Of a stretch of 64,000 nucleotides of DNA, positions 1 to 8,262 are shown piece by piece; the first letter of the stretch is position 1, and the number at the start of each line of letters is the position of its first letter. Under the pieces are notes generated by a model. That model was not told the origin of the DNA, did no database searches, and worked only from the letters and a program-made list of their open reading frames with translations. The stretch covers positions 124,001 through 188,000 of the forward strand of contig JAIUPA010000043.1 in NCBI GenBank assembly GCA_020161665.1, in the 5' to 3' direction. The stretch is from Pseudomonadota bacterium. Lineage in GTDB: Bacteria; Pseudomonadota; Alphaproteobacteria; Rhizobiales; Rhizobiaceae. Both the position numbers and the translations under genes were made by a program.

Positions 1-323
1 CAGCGCAATGTCGTGCCGGGCAGGTGGGTGAGAAGCGCCGTTCCGAGTGGAACGCCGACCAGCGCGCCGATCAGCATGGTGAAGACATCGCGGCGTCTGG
101 CGCTTTTGAACGCCGGGCGCAGCATCGGCGCGGTCATCACCATGTCGGCCAGAAGCAGCGCGATGCTGGCAATCTTCGGCCCCACCAGCGCACTCGCCAG
201 CGGCATGAAAATCAGCGCCCCGCCAAAGCCGGAAAAACCGCGCGCCAGCCCGGCAACCAGCGTCACCGCAACGAGAAGGGCAACGGCGGCGGGCTCAAGT
301 CCGGAATTGGCGAGAAAGGACAT
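1..323 (-). CDS. TauE/SafE-family permease, N-terminal part (cut by window edge)
   Basis: The minus strand opens with ATG at 321-323 and runs without a stop to the edge of the window, giving 107 residues of the N-terminus. The sequence is strongly hydrophobic, with two predicted membrane segments, and carries the phrase ARGFSGFGGALIFMPLAS. A G-x-GGG/GFGG-type turn after the first helix is typical of TauE/SafE (DUF81) anion or sulfite exporters. The start lies 42 bases downstream of the tldD stop on the same strand, so it is probably the third gene of an ialB-tldD-permease transcript. Substrate cannot be told. The C-terminal half is outside the window. Confidence 0.75.
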   Translation of the reverse strand, partial: MSFLANSGLEPAAVALLVAVTLVAGLARGFSGFGGALIFMPLASALVGPKIASIALLLADMVMTAPMLRPAFKSARRRDVFTMLIGALVGVPLGTALLTHLPGTTLR

Positions 324-365
324 GGAGGCTAAGGTCCGGCAAGGGTGGCGAGGAAAGGGGCGAAC

Positions 366-1790
366 TTACGCCTTGGTGCCGCCGACGGTAACCTGATCCA
401 TCCTCAGATGCGGCTGGCCGACGCCGACCGGCACCCACTGGCCCGCCTTGCCGCAATTGCCGATGCCTGTATCGAGCTTCATGTCGTTGCCGACCATGGA
501 AACGCGCTTCATCGCTTCCGGCCCGTTGCCAATCAGCATGGCTCCCTTGACCGGCGCGCCGATCTTGCCATCCTCGATCATATAGGCTTCGGTGCAGCCG
601 AACACGAACTTGCCGGACGTAATGTCCACCTGCCCGCCGCCGAAGGATACGGCATAAATGCCCTTCTTCACAGAGGCGATGATCTCGTCCTTCGTCTTGT
701 CGCCGGAGAGCATATAGGTGTTGGTCATGCGCGGCATGGGCACACTGGAATAGCCCTGACGGCGACCGTTGCCGGTCGGCTTCATGCCCATCAGGCGGGC
801 GTTCTGCCGGTCCTGCATATAGCCGACAAGGCGGCCATTCTCGATCAAAACGTTGTAGCCAGACGGCGTGCCTTCATCATCGACGGTGATGGAGCCGCGA
901 CGGTTGGCAATCGTGCCGTCATCGACAATCGTCACGCCGGGGGCGGCCACCATTTCACCCATCAGACCGGCAAAGGCCGAGGCCTTCTTGCGGTTGAAGT
1001 CGCCTTCCAACCCGTGGCCGACAGCCTCATGCAGCATCACGCCCGGCCAGCCATTGCCCAGCACCACATCCATGGTGCCCGCCGGCGCGTCGATGGCCTC
1101 AAGGTTGACCAGCGCCTGACGAAGCGCCTCGTCGGCACCCTTTTGCCAGTGCTCTTCGGTGAGGAAATCCTCAAAGCCGAAGCGCCCGCCAAAACCGTAA
1201 GAGCCACTTTCCTGGCGATCACCCTTGCCGCCAACGACAGAAATGTTGAGCCGCGTCATGGGGCGCACATCGCGCACCCGGTGGCCATCGGCCCGCAGGA
1301 TTTCCACCACCTGCCAGCTTGCGCCAATCGAGGCGGTCACCTGGCGCACATGATCGCCCTTGTCGCGCAGATAGGCGTTGATTTCCTGCAGAAGCTTGGC
1401 CTTGGCCTCAAAACTCGGCGAACCGATCGGGTTCTCGTCACCGTAAAGCTTGGTGTTCGTGCCCTGCGGCGGTTCGCTATAGGTGCCTTCATGGCCGTGC
1501 GCCACGGCGCCAGCGGCGTCCGCCGCACGCTTCAAGGCGGCCAGAGACATTTCGCCGGAATGGGCATAGCCGACCGTCTCGCCCGCCACCGCACGCAGGC
1601 CAAAGCCCTGTTCGGTGCTGAACGACCCGCCCTTGAGGCGACCGTCATCGATAGTCAGGCTCTCGGCCTGCGATTGCTCCAGATAGAGTTCTCCATCATC
1701 CGCACCGGACAAGGCGTCCGAAACGACGGAGAGAACATCGCTTTCGCTGACATCGAAAAGCGAGAGAAGATCGGTGCTGTTGCTCATCAT
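366..1790 (-). CDS. tldD: metalloprotease TldD
   Basis: The product is 474 residues, the usual length for TldD, the catalytic subunit of the TldD/TldE (PmbA) zinc protease that trims unfolded or modified peptides in the cytoplasm. The HExxxH zinc motif is visible as HEAVGHGLEGD (H254, E255, H259). The C-terminal glycine-rich part (SFGGGQVDITSGKFVFGCTEAY) is also typical of the family. Two consecutive ATG codons (1790 and 1787) make the start uncertain by one residue. It lies 9 bases downstream of the ialB-like gene and is probably co-transcribed with it. The partner gene tldE/pmbA is not in the window. Confidence 0.95.
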   Translation of the reverse strand: MMSNSTDLLSLFDVSESDVLSVVSDALSGADDGELYLEQSQAESLTIDDGRLKGGSFSTEQGFGLRAVAGETVGYAHSGEMSLAALKRAADAAGAVAHGHEGTYSEPPQGTNTKLYGDENPIGSPSFEAKAKLLQEINAYLRDKGDHVRQVTASIGASWQVVEILRADGHRVRDVRPMTRLNISVVGGKGDRQESGSYGFGGRFGFEDFLTEEHWQKGADEALRQALVNLEAIDAPAGTMDVVLGNGWPGVMLHEAVGHGLEGDFNRKKASAFAGLMGEMVAAPGVTIVDDGTIANRRGSITVDDEGTPSGYNVLIENGRLVGYMQDRQNARLMGMKPTGNGRRQGYSSVPMPRMTNTYMLSGDKTKDEIIASVKKGIYAVSFGGGQVDITSGKFVFGCTEAYMIEDGKIGAPVKGAMLIGNGPEAMKRVSMVGNDMKLDTGIGNCGKAGQWVPVGVGQPHLRMDQVTVGGTKA

Positions 1791-1799
1791 CTGTTCCGC

Positions 1800-2381
1800 T
1801 TACGGCAGGGAATCGAAGCCGCTGGCAAAGCCGGTCAGGTCGACCGGAATACCAATGCGCTCTTCAATGTCGGGCGATTCCTTCAGCGCGAACACGGCCA
1901 CCTTACCAGCGCGCAGAACCTTGAGAAGGTCGTCCGGAATTTCAAATTCCAGCGTGCAGCCTTCCTGATAGCAGCGGGTGAAATAGGCGCGTCCGGCCTT
2001 CTTGTCGTCGACATAAAGGTCAACGCCGTCATGCAGCCACACGCCAAGCGGCGCGAGAATGCGCATCAGACGCACCTTGCGGTCCGCGCTTTTCAACACG
2101 GCGACGGAAAGGCCCACTTCCGGGCGCTCCTGATCGATGACGTTCTGCATGAGAACGCATTGTTCGCCCTGTGCGCCGGGCGGCGTTTCGCAGACGCTCG
2201 ACCATGCGCCGAAACTTTTGCCGCCGGGGGCTGCCCCCTTGGTGGACTGGGCCGGAACGGGCTGTCCCGCCGTGGCCTTGCCCGGTGCTGCCTGCTGCGC
2301 GAGAGCCGGAAGAGCGGCAAAGGCGGTGGCGGCGGCAAGCGCAAGCATGGCTGTGGCGCGCGAGAAGGTGGAAGAGCCCAT
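1800..2381 (-). CDS. invasion-associated locus B (IalB) family secreted protein
   Basis: The 193-residue protein begins with a signal peptide (about residues 1-29, ending ALPALAQ) and continues with an IalB-like domain: SFGAWSSVCETP, a QCVLMQNV segment, LGVWLHDGVDLYVD, and a cysteine pair in FTRCYQEGCTLEFEIP. IalB-family proteins are periplasmic or envelope proteins named after the Bartonella invasion locus; in most Rhizobiales their molecular job is unknown. The start at 2381 was preferred over an in-frame start at 2414 because AGAGG lies a few bases before it and the signal peptide then begins at residue 1. It leads the minus-strand ialB-tldD-permease group. Confidence 0.85.
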   Translation of the reverse strand: MGSSTFSRATAMLALAAATAFAALPALAQQAAPGKATAGQPVPAQSTKGAAPGGKSFGAWSSVCETPPGAQGEQCVLMQNVIDQERPEVGLSVAVLKSADRKVRLMRILAPLGVWLHDGVDLYVDDKKAGRAYFTRCYQEGCTLEFEIPDDLLKVLRAGKVAVFALKESPDIEERIGIPVDLTGFASGFDSLP

Positions 2382-2620
2382 GGAAACCTCTGAGATGCGA
2401 ATCAATCCCGACATTCTTGTCGCCCGGCGTCACGGAAGAAAAGAGCCGTAGCGTTGATTTGCAGCCGAACAGGGCGGAAATTGGACAATGTGGTTGATCA
2501 ATCACCGCTTCGTGAGGATCAAAAGCATGTCTCCCGAATGGGGCGTCCGATTTTGGGGGAAGACATGCGAAAAACGAAAGACCGAAGTCCAGACGACTGA
2601 ACAAACACCGCAAACCTCTC

Positions 2621-2701
2621 CTTTCGTCATGGTCGGGCTTGACCCGACCATCCATAACGCAAGGCGTGATGGACCCTCGGGTCAAGCCCGAGGGTGACGG
2701 A
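2621..2701. repeat. REP-like intergenic palindrome, copy 1
   Basis: Two palindromic arms face each other: GGTCGGGCTTGACCCGACC at about 2631-2649 and CCTCGGGTCAAGCCCGAGG at about 2674-2692. Each is flanked on its outer side by GTCAT/ATGAC-like bases, separated by about 25 bases. This is the first of five full copies and two half copies in the window (others near 6.6, 17.9, 51.9, 54.8 kb; halves near 52.85 and 56.55 kb). It sits in the 436-base divergent gap between the ialB-like gene and ispH. The rest of that gap must hold both promoters; no clear box is seen. A short ORF read through the repeat (2488-2697) looks spurious. Confidence 0.9.
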
Positions 2702-2817
2702 GGCGGGTGAGGCAAGGATTGTCAGCCGCCTCACCCAAGGCGATGCCAATTTGCCGATTGTGGATTTGGGCTGTCCTTAGTAGAGGATAAGGCACCCAAG
2801 AGTGACGGATTGCCCAG

Positions 2818-3849
2818 ATGACGATGCTTGAGACCATGCCCCCGCTGACCATTCGCCTGTGCGGCCCGCGCGGCTTTTGCGCCGGTGTGGATCGCGCCAT
2901 CCAGATCGTTGTTCTGGCGCTGAAAGCCTATGGCGCGCCGGTCTATGTGCGCCACGAAATCGTCCATAACCGCTATGTGGTGGAAGGGCTGGAAGCCAAG
3001 GGCGCGGTCTTCGTCGAGGAATTGAATGAAATCCCGGCGGAACATCGCGCCCAGCCGGTGGTGTTTTCGGCCCATGGCGTGCCGAAATCGGTTCCCGCCG
3101 ATGCCGAAGCCCGCAAGCTTTTCTATCTCGATGCCACATGTCCGCTGGTGTCCAAGGTGCACAAGCAGGCCATGCGCCACCAGCGTCTGGGTCGCCATGT
3201 CATCCTGATCGGTCATGACGGCCACCCGGAAGTGATCGGCACCATGGGGCAATTGCCGGAAGGCTCCGTCTCACTGGTCGAAACGGTGGAGGATGCTGCC
3301 AACTGGATGCCGCCAGAAGGGGTCGAGAGCCTCGGCTACGTTACGCAGACGACGCTTTCGGTCGATGATACGGCAGGCGTGATCGCCATGCTGGAACAGC
3401 GCTTTCCTCATCTGACGGCACCGGCGGCCGACAGCATCTGCTATGCCACGACCAACCGTCAGGAAGCCGTCAAGCATGCGGCCCCGGGCTGCGACCTCTT
3501 CATCGTGGTCGGTGCGCCGAACTCGTCCAATTCCAAGCGCCTCGTGGAAGTGGCGCTGAAGGCAGGCGCGACGCGCTCGCTGCTCGTTCAGCGCGCCGAT
3601 GAGCTTGACTGGAATGAGATCGGCCCGATCCGCACGCTCGGCCTTTCCGCCGGGGCCTCAGCCCCCGAGGTGATTGTTGACGAGATCATTGCCGCCTTTA
3701 AGGCGCGCTTCGATGCGAAAGTGGAACTCGCCATCACGGCGGAGGAAAACGAGCATTTCCTGGTCAACCGTGAGCTTCGTGGGATCGAGTTGACGGTCGC
3801 CGACATGGCCTTCGTCAACGGCGATTACGCCCCGCCGCCGCGCACCTGA
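2818..3849 (+). CDS. ispH: 4-hydroxy-3-methylbut-2-enyl diphosphate reductase (LytB)
   Basis: IspH performs the last step of the non-mevalonate isoprenoid pathway, reducing HMBPP to IPP and DMAPP with a [4Fe-4S] cluster. The 343-residue sequence has the three cluster cysteines in their family contexts: [10 protein letters not shown] (C21), [12 protein letters not shown] and [10 protein letters not shown]. It also has the HGVPK/SAHG segment and the GAPNSSNS substrate-binding loop. The start at 2818 (ATG ACG ATG) is chosen by reading frame; ATGs at 2824 and 2833 are possible. In related genomes ispH leads into thrB and rnhA, as here, but two small minus-strand ORFs lie between. Its 3' end overlaps one of them antisense. 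Confidence 0.96.
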   Translation: MTMLETMPPLTIRLCGPRGFCAGVDRAIQIVVLALKAYGAPVYVRHEIVHNRYVVEGLEAKGAVFVEELNEIPAEHRAQPVVFSAHGVPKSVPADAEARKLFYLDATCPLVSKVHKQAMRHQRLGRHVILIGHDGHPEVIGTMGQLPEGSVSLVETVEDAANWMPPEGVESLGYVTQTTLSVDDTAGVIAMLEQRFPHLTAPAADSICYATTNRQEAVKHAAPGCDLFIVVGAPNSSNSKRLVEVALKAGATRSLLVQRADELDWNEIGPIRTLGLSAGASAPEVIVDEIIAAFKARFDAKVELAITAEENEHFLVNRELRGIELTVADMAFVNGDYAPPPRT

Positions 3850-4119
3850 GGGACGATGGTGGTATGAGGCTGGCTCGGTCGCAATATCGTCCAGCCAGTC
3901 CTGAACATGTTCGCGGCAATCTGGCGTACCCATGACACCGGTTGATGCATTCGCTTCCTGCTCTGCATCTGTTTCAGATTTTGGATCGGGCCAATAAGAA
4001 ATGACGAGCGGTCCGAACGTGAATACTGGGATTTCCCGGTTGAATTCACGGCTGCGCATGCTGCTCTGCGATTTGATTTTTACAGTGCCGTCCCGATAGC
4101 GAAAACTGAACCACGCCAT
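3658..4119 (-). CDS. small hypothetical protein, paralogue A of a tandem pair
   Basis: I do not recognise this protein. It starts at ATG 4119 and reads 153 residues, but the last third or so is antisense to the end of ispH and may be read-through rather than conserved protein. The first 43 residues match the ORF at 4392-4553 at 25 of 43 positions (shared blocks MAW, YR-G, KIK, MRS-E-NREIPV, GP, ISYW), which is hard to explain unless both are or were coding. The N-terminal block is basic and ends in a hydrophobic GPLVISYW strand; no signal peptide is seen. The 272-base gap to the next ORF is AT-rich (about 4190-4290), unlike the surroundings, and may hold a promoter. Confidence 0.5.
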   Translation of the reverse strand: MAWFSFRYRDGTVKIKSQSSMRSREFNREIPVFTFGPLVISYWPDPKSETDAEQEANASTGVMGTPDCREHVQDWLDDIATEPASYHHRPSGARRRGVIAVDEGHVGDRQLDPTKLTVDQEMLVFLRRDGEFHFRIEARLKGGNDLVNNHLGG

Positions 4120-4391
4120 GCCTGCAGACCTTGGTTTCTGAAGAGGAAAACACGTCAACATGAGGTCATGTCGAACGAGACAGTTAGGATAGTAGCTCCA
4201 GAATTATACGTTGCAATGCAAAAAGGTTGCGCTTTTTTGATATACAAATCAGAGTTTTATTCGAGGAGTGTTTTAAATAGTGATAATTGCAAATGATCGG
4301 TGCCATGGCGGTCAACGTACGCAACAGTTGTGGACTCCCATCACTGGTCCAGGATGGTCTGCTTAAAAACTGTCATGACAACGGCTTTTGG

Positions 4392-4553
4392 CTATGTAAT
4401 ATGATGTGGTTTGTCCTCAACTCGCCAGTATGAAATGATGATGGGTCCAAGGAAAAGAACCGGAATCTCGCGGTTGCGTTCCTTGCTGCGCATTTGCCAG
4501 CGGGGTTTGATCTTGATGAACCCGCCCCTGTATTTGATGTTTACCCAAGCCAT
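4392..4553 (-). CDS. small hypothetical protein, paralogue B of a tandem pair
   Basis: This 53-codon ORF starts at ATG 4553 and ends at TAG 4392. It is the upstream partner, on the minus strand, of the homologous ORF at 3658-4119. Between them the pattern MAW-x4-YR-x-G-x2-KIK-x4-MRS-x-E-x-NREIPV-x3-GP-x2-ISYW is kept. The protein is strongly basic in its middle and ends about ten residues after ISYW. The minus-strand frame stays open far upstream, antisense to thrB, but only the part after 4553 resembles the paralogue. Function is unknown; no family is recognised. Conservation between the copies is the only evidence that it is a gene. Confidence 0.5.
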   Translation of the reverse strand: MAWVNIKYRGGFIKIKPRWQMRSKERNREIPVLFLGPIIISYWRVEDKPHHIT

Positions 4554-4817
4554 GAGCGCGGTCCTAAGTAAATCAATGTCGGGGAATGCTGTCTGCGGCC
4601 AAGGGGGCCATAGGGTTAACTGTGCCAGACGTGCGGGGTTCCTGCAACCCTGAATCCTTTCGAATATGCTGCATTGCGCATAAACTGTCGGCTGACATGT
4701 GCGGGCGGCGTGAACTGTGCTGTAATCGTGGTGTGGCGCATCCCGGTCTTGACCTTGCCCGCCCCGGATGCGATCCCCAATCCTATTCAATGGGCAACAG
4801 TGGCGAGTCTTGCGACA

Positions 4818-5783
4818 GTGGCAGTCTATACCGACATTAACGAAGCCGAGCTTGAGGATTTCCTCACGCAATATGACGCGGGCGAACTGACCTCCTACAA
4901 GGGCATTGCCGAGGGCGTCGAAAACTCGAACTTCCTGCTCCATACGAACAAGGAGCCTCTGATCCTGACGCTCTACGAAAAGCGCGTCGATCCCAACGAT
5001 CTGCCGTTCTTTCTGGGGCTGATGCAGCATCTTTTCGCGCGCGGCCTGAATTGCCCGCTGCCCTTGCCGCGCCATGACGGCCAGCTTCTGGGCGAACTTT
5101 CCGACCGTCCGGCGGCGCTCATTTCCTTCCTCGAAGGCATGTGGCTGCGAAAGCCGGAAGCGCGCCATTGCGGCGAGGTGGGGGCCGCCCTTGCGGCCAT
5201 GCATCTGGCCGGTGAAGGTTTTCCGCTGAAGCGCCCGAATGCGCTTTCGCTGGAAGGCTGGAAGGGTCTCTGGGAGAAAGCCGCGCCGCGCGCCGATGAG
5301 GTGGAAGGTGGCCTGCAGGCCGAGATCGCCGAGGAACTGGCCTTTCTGGAAGCGCATTGGCCGAAGAACCTGCCCGAAGGTGTCATCCATGCCGATCTCT
5401 TTCAGGATAATGTCTTCTTCCTGCACGACAAGCTTTCCGGCCTGATCGACTTCTATTTCGCCTGCAACGATATGCTGGCCTATGACGTTTCGATCTGCCT
5501 CAACGCCTGGTGTTTTGAGAAGAACGGCTCCTTCAACGTCACCAAGGCCCGCGCCATGCTGGAAGGGTATCGGGCCGTTCGCCCGCTGTCGGAGGCGGAG
5601 ATTGACGCCCTGCCGATTCTGGCGCGCGGCTCGGCGCTGCGCTTCTTCCTCACCCGTCTTTATGACTGGCTGACGACGCCGGAAGGCGCGCTGGTGGTCA
5701 AGAAGGACCCGCTGGAATATCTCGGCAAGCTGCGCTTCCACCGCGCCATCGTTTCGCCCGGCGAATACGGGCTTGATCTTTGA
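4818..5783 (+). CDS. thrB: homoserine kinase, ThrB (aminoglycoside-phosphotransferase fold)
   Basis: ThrB phosphorylates homoserine with ATP, the step before threonine synthase (thrC, 15707-17104). The protein is of the rhizobial APH-like type, not the GHMP type: catalytic loop [13 protein letters not shown], metal-binding [14 protein letters not shown], and the N-terminal [10 protein letters not shown]...[16 protein letters not shown]. An upstream ATG in frame (4674) would add 48 residues with no family resemblance. Starting at GTG 4818 gives 321 residues, the length I recall for Brucella and Rhizobium ThrB, so GTG is preferred; the ribosome site is weak (GGCGAG). The stop overlaps the first base of the rnhA start by one base. 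Confidence 0.94.
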   Translation: MAVYTDINEAELEDFLTQYDAGELTSYKGIAEGVENSNFLLHTNKEPLILTLYEKRVDPNDLPFFLGLMQHLFARGLNCPLPLPRHDGQLLGELSDRPAALISFLEGMWLRKPEARHCGEVGAALAAMHLAGEGFPLKRPNALSLEGWKGLWEKAAPRADEVEGGLQAEIAEELAFLEAHWPKNLPEGVIHADLFQDNVFFLHDKLSGLIDFYFACNDMLAYDVSICLNAWCFEKNGSFNVTKARAMLEGYRAVRPLSEAEIDALPILARGSALRFFLTRLYDWLTTPEGALVVKKDPLEYLGKLRFHRAIVSPGEYGLDL

Positions 5784-6241
5784 TGAAGCGCGTTGAAATC
5801 TTCACCGATGGAGCCTGCTCGGGCAATCCGGGGCCGGGCGGTTGGGGCGCGATCCTGCGCTACGGCGAGACCGAAAAGGAACTCTTCGGCGGCGAAGCGG
5901 ATACCACCAACAACCGCATGGAGCTTCTGGCGGCCATTTCAGCGCTCAATGCCCTGAAACAGCCCTGCGAGGTCGATCTCTACACCGATAGCGCCTATGT
6001 GAAGGACGGCATTTCCAAGTGGATTTTCGGCTGGAAGAAAAACGGCTGGAAAACGGCGGACAAGAAGCCGGTGAAGAATGCCGAACTCTGGCAGGCGCTG
6101 GAAGCGGCACGCGACCGTCACAAGGTCACGCTACACTGGGTCAAGGGCCATGCCGGGCATCCGGAAAACGAACGCGCCGATGAACTGGCGCGCCGTGGCA
6201 TGGAACCGTTCAAGGGCAAATCGTCTGGAGGTGAAGCATGA
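5783..6241 (+). CDS. rnhA: ribonuclease HI
   Basis: RNase HI cuts the RNA strand of RNA-DNA hybrids, removing R-loops and primers. All catalytic positions are visible in the 152-residue protein: [16 protein letters not shown] (first Asp), [10 protein letters not shown] (Glu), [10 protein letters not shown] (second Asp), the basic loop [12 protein letters not shown], and [19 protein letters not shown] (His and last Asp). The ATG at 5783 shares its A with the thrB stop (TGATG), so translation is probably coupled. The adjacent in-frame TTG at 5780 is unlikely as start. The 3' end overlaps the next ORF by four bases (ATGA). Confidence 0.97.
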   Translation: MKRVEIFTDGACSGNPGPGGWGAILRYGETEKELFGGEADTTNNRMELLAAISALNALKQPCEVDLYTDSAYVKDGISKWIFGWKKNGWKTADKKPVKNAELWQALEAARDRHKVTLHWVKGHAGHPENERADELARRGMEPFKGKSSGGEA

Positions 6242-6546
6242 TCCTGCATTGCGTCTTCCTGCGTCTCAAATATGCGTTGAGTGACGAGGAAAAGGCCGCT
6301 CTTTACCGCGACATCACCGGCCTCAAGAGCCTGATCCACGGGGTCGTCGACATCAAGGCCGGGCCGAATGTTTCGGTCGAGGGACTGGACGGCGGGTTTG
6401 TCGATGGCTTCGTGGTGACATTTGAAAGCGCTGACGCCCGCGATGTCTATCTGACCCACGCCGCTCACGTGGCCGTCAGCGAACGCATTCTCGCCGCGAC
6501 CGATGGCGGTCTGGCCGGTATTCTGGTCTACGATCTGGAGATTTGA
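6238..6546 (+). CDS. Dabb (stress-responsive alpha/beta-barrel) domain protein
   Basis: This 102-residue protein has the dimeric alpha+beta barrel (Dabb, PF07876) pattern: an opening strand with a His ([11 protein letters not shown]), a helix of charged residues, [19 protein letters not shown], the [24 protein letters not shown] segment, and a final strand LVYDLEI. Dabb proteins are small ferredoxin-fold proteins of mostly unknown biochemical role, some induced by stress. It overlaps rnhA by ATGA and is the last gene of the thrB-rnhA-Dabb transcript; a REP-like element follows 50 bases later. Confidence 0.8.
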   Translation: MILHCVFLRLKYALSDEEKAALYRDITGLKSLIHGVVDIKAGPNVSVEGLDGGFVDGFVVTFESADARDVYLTHAAHVAVSERILAATDGGLAGILVYDLEI

Positions 6547-6598
6547 GGGCGGAGCATTAAAGCCCTTAAGGTTGATGACACCCCCTGCCTCCCCACTT

Positions 6599-6677
6599 CC
6601 GTCATCCTCGGGCTTGACCCGAGGATCCATGATTTGAATGAGGCATGGATGGTCGGGTCAAGCCCGACCATGACGAA
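6599..6677. repeat. REP-like intergenic palindrome, copy 2 (reverse orientation)
   Basis: The CCT-type arm comes first (CCTCGGGCTTGACCCGAGG at about 6606-6624) and the GGT-type arm second (GGTCGGGTCAAGCCCGACC at about 6651-6669), the opposite order to copy 1, so the element is inverted. It lies between the convergent ends of the Dabb gene and the peroxiredoxin gene and may serve as a two-way transcript end. Confidence 0.9.
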
Positions 6678-6738
6678 AAGAGGGGTTTTCGACCCTTGTC
6701 AGCAGTCTCAGGGCATTGATGGCACGCCCCGACACATT

Positions 6739-7224
6739 TCAAAGCTTTTCGAGAATGGCTTCGGCGCTGGAAACCGTGGCCTGGCCCGGATTTTCTTCCA
6801 CGGCGATGTGCTTGACGACACCATCCTCAACGATCATGGCATAGCGCTTGGAGCGCACACCAAGGCCGCCGCCCGAAAGGTCGATATCAAGGCCAAGCGC
6901 CTTGGAGAACGAAGCATCCCAGTCGGCGAAGAAGTGGATCTTGCCGAAAGCGCCGGAAGCCTGCGCCCACGCGCCCATCACATGCCAGTCATTGACGGAA
7001 ACGACGGCGACATCATCAATGCCCTTTTCAACCAGCTTGTTGAAATTGTCGATATAGCCCGGCAGGTGGTTCAGCGTGCAGGTGGGCGTGAAAGCGCCCG
7101 GCACAGCGAAGAGAACGACCTTCTTGCCCTTGAAGAATTCGTCGGTGTTGATCTCCACCGGACCGTCAGCGGTCTTTTCCTTGAAGGTGGCGAGGGGCAG
7201 CTTGTCGCCAATGGCAATCGTCAT
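6739..7224 (-). CDS. peroxiredoxin, Prx5 type
   Basis: The 161-residue protein is a Prx5-group peroxiredoxin reducing hydrogen peroxide and alkyl peroxides in the cytoplasm. The peroxidatic cysteine is C49 in PGAFTPTCTLNHLPGY. No second cysteine is present, so it is a one-Cys enzyme that would need glutathione, glutaredoxin or another outside thiol for recycling. AAGGAG precedes the ATG at 7224 at good spacing. The DsbD-alpha-like gene lies 44 bases upstream on the same strand, suggesting a small redox operon. Confidence 0.93.
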   Translation of the reverse strand: MTIAIGDKLPLATFKEKTADGPVEINTDEFFKGKKVVLFAVPGAFTPTCTLNHLPGYIDNFNKLVEKGIDDVAVVSVNDWHVMGAWAQASGAFGKIHFFADWDASFSKALGLDIDLSGGGLGVRSKRYAMIVEDGVVKHIAVEENPGQATVSSAEAILEKL

Positions 7225-7268
7225 GTCAGTCTCCTTTTGACCAGTCTAAGCCAAGATATAGATTGGCA

Positions 7269-8078
7269 TCAGTCAAATACAAGCGGCGTTTCCATGGCGC
7301 GGGCACCGGATTTGACCAGCAGCCGCCAGGTCTTGCCGGAAAAGCTGTATTGGCGCGGCAGACTGTCGAGCGGGAAAGTGGCGATGACCTTGCCCATATC
7401 GGCGCGCTGCAAAAGCGGGTCGAAATAGACATAGCCATCCGGTCCGGTCAGGTAGAATTCCGGCTTTTCCTGCACATCGGGAAGCCCGACGGTGACGCTC
7501 ACCGTCTTGCCGTCCGCGCCCACCTTCAGCTTTTCGGCGAAGAATTCGGAGGACGGCTTTTCCGGCAGATGCGTCTTGGCGGCTTCAAGGATGGGGCGGA
7601 CGCTCGCATCTTCAAACGACACAAGCGATGTTGAAAGCTCGGCCTGAAACGGCACGCAGATTTCCTTGCACACGCCGATGAAAACCGTGGCATCCAGCTC
7701 GTCACCGGCTTTGCCCGTGGCGTTGAGCGTGAAGGGCAGGGCAACCGGCGCATCGTATCCGATATCGCTCACGCCATTCTGGTCGAACCGTTGCGGCACG
7801 GGAAAATCAAGGCGCGAAACCGTGTAGCCGTTTTGCGGCGCAAGGGTCAGTTGTGGCGGCATGCCCGCATCGCCCGGCTCACGCCAATAGGTAATCCAGC
7901 CCGGTGTCGGCTCGATTTCAATCACGCCTTCCACCTTGCCGGTACTGTCGGGCGAAAGGGCGACGATGCGCATGCGCCCGCCGGGATTGTTGGCCCAGTC
8001 CGAAACACCCGCAAGGGCGCTCACCGGCAGGGCAAGAAGCGAGGTCGCAAGAAGGGTGAGGCGGGCGCTTTTGATCAT
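7269..8078 (-). CDS. periplasmic DsbD alpha-domain protein
   Basis: The 269-residue protein has a signal peptide (MIKSARLTLLATSLLALPVSALA) followed by a domain like the N-terminal (alpha) domain of DsbD, the periplasmic hub that passes electrons to c-type cytochrome maturation and disulfide isomerases. Supporting phrases are GVIEIEPTPGWITYWREPGDAG, ALPFTLNATGKAGDELDATVFIGVC and the cysteine pair C137/C141 (CKEIC). The transmembrane and thioredoxin-like domains of a full DsbD are absent, so it must work with a separate membrane partner (CcdA or ScsB type), which is not in the window. Peroxiredoxin follows in the same direction. Confidence 0.82.
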   Translation of the reverse strand: MIKSARLTLLATSLLALPVSALAGVSDWANNPGGRMRIVALSPDSTGKVEGVIEIEPTPGWITYWREPGDAGMPPQLTLAPQNGYTVSRLDFPVPQRFDQNGVSDIGYDAPVALPFTLNATGKAGDELDATVFIGVCKEICVPFQAELSTSLVSFEDASVRPILEAAKTHLPEKPSSEFFAEKLKVGADGKTVSVTVGLPDVQEKPEFYLTGPDGYVYFDPLLQRADMGKVIATFPLDSLPRQYSFSGKTWRLLVKSGARAMETPLVFD

Positions 8079-8262
8079 GCTGCATGGATTAGCGCATCCG
8101 TGCCGGGTCGAATAGCGGCCGCTTTCGCAGATTTGATCATTTTCAGTTGATTCCAGTTGAAAGCGACGGCGTGATCAAGCATCCTTCCCCTTCGGGGCTG
8201 GAGTTGAAGGCGGGCGAAACCCTCGACGTCATTTGGACCACGCAACGGAACAGGAGGCATGG

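Noticed and set aside
345..2393. A 682-codon plus-strand ORF covering tldD and the ialB-like gene
   Set aside because: It lies fully antisense to two genes with clear family motifs. Its own translation is rich in His, Arg and Ala with no domain, as expected of an antisense frame in GC-rich DNA.
2488..2697. A 69-codon ORF through REP-like copy 1
   Set aside because: Half of it is translation of the repeat itself (VGLDPTIH type peptide), which recurs wherever this repeat is read; no other support.
4554..5741. Upstream part of the 449-codon minus-strand ORF that continues into small ORF B
   Set aside because: This part is antisense to thrB. Only the last 53 codons resemble the paralogue, so the gene is called from ATG 4553.
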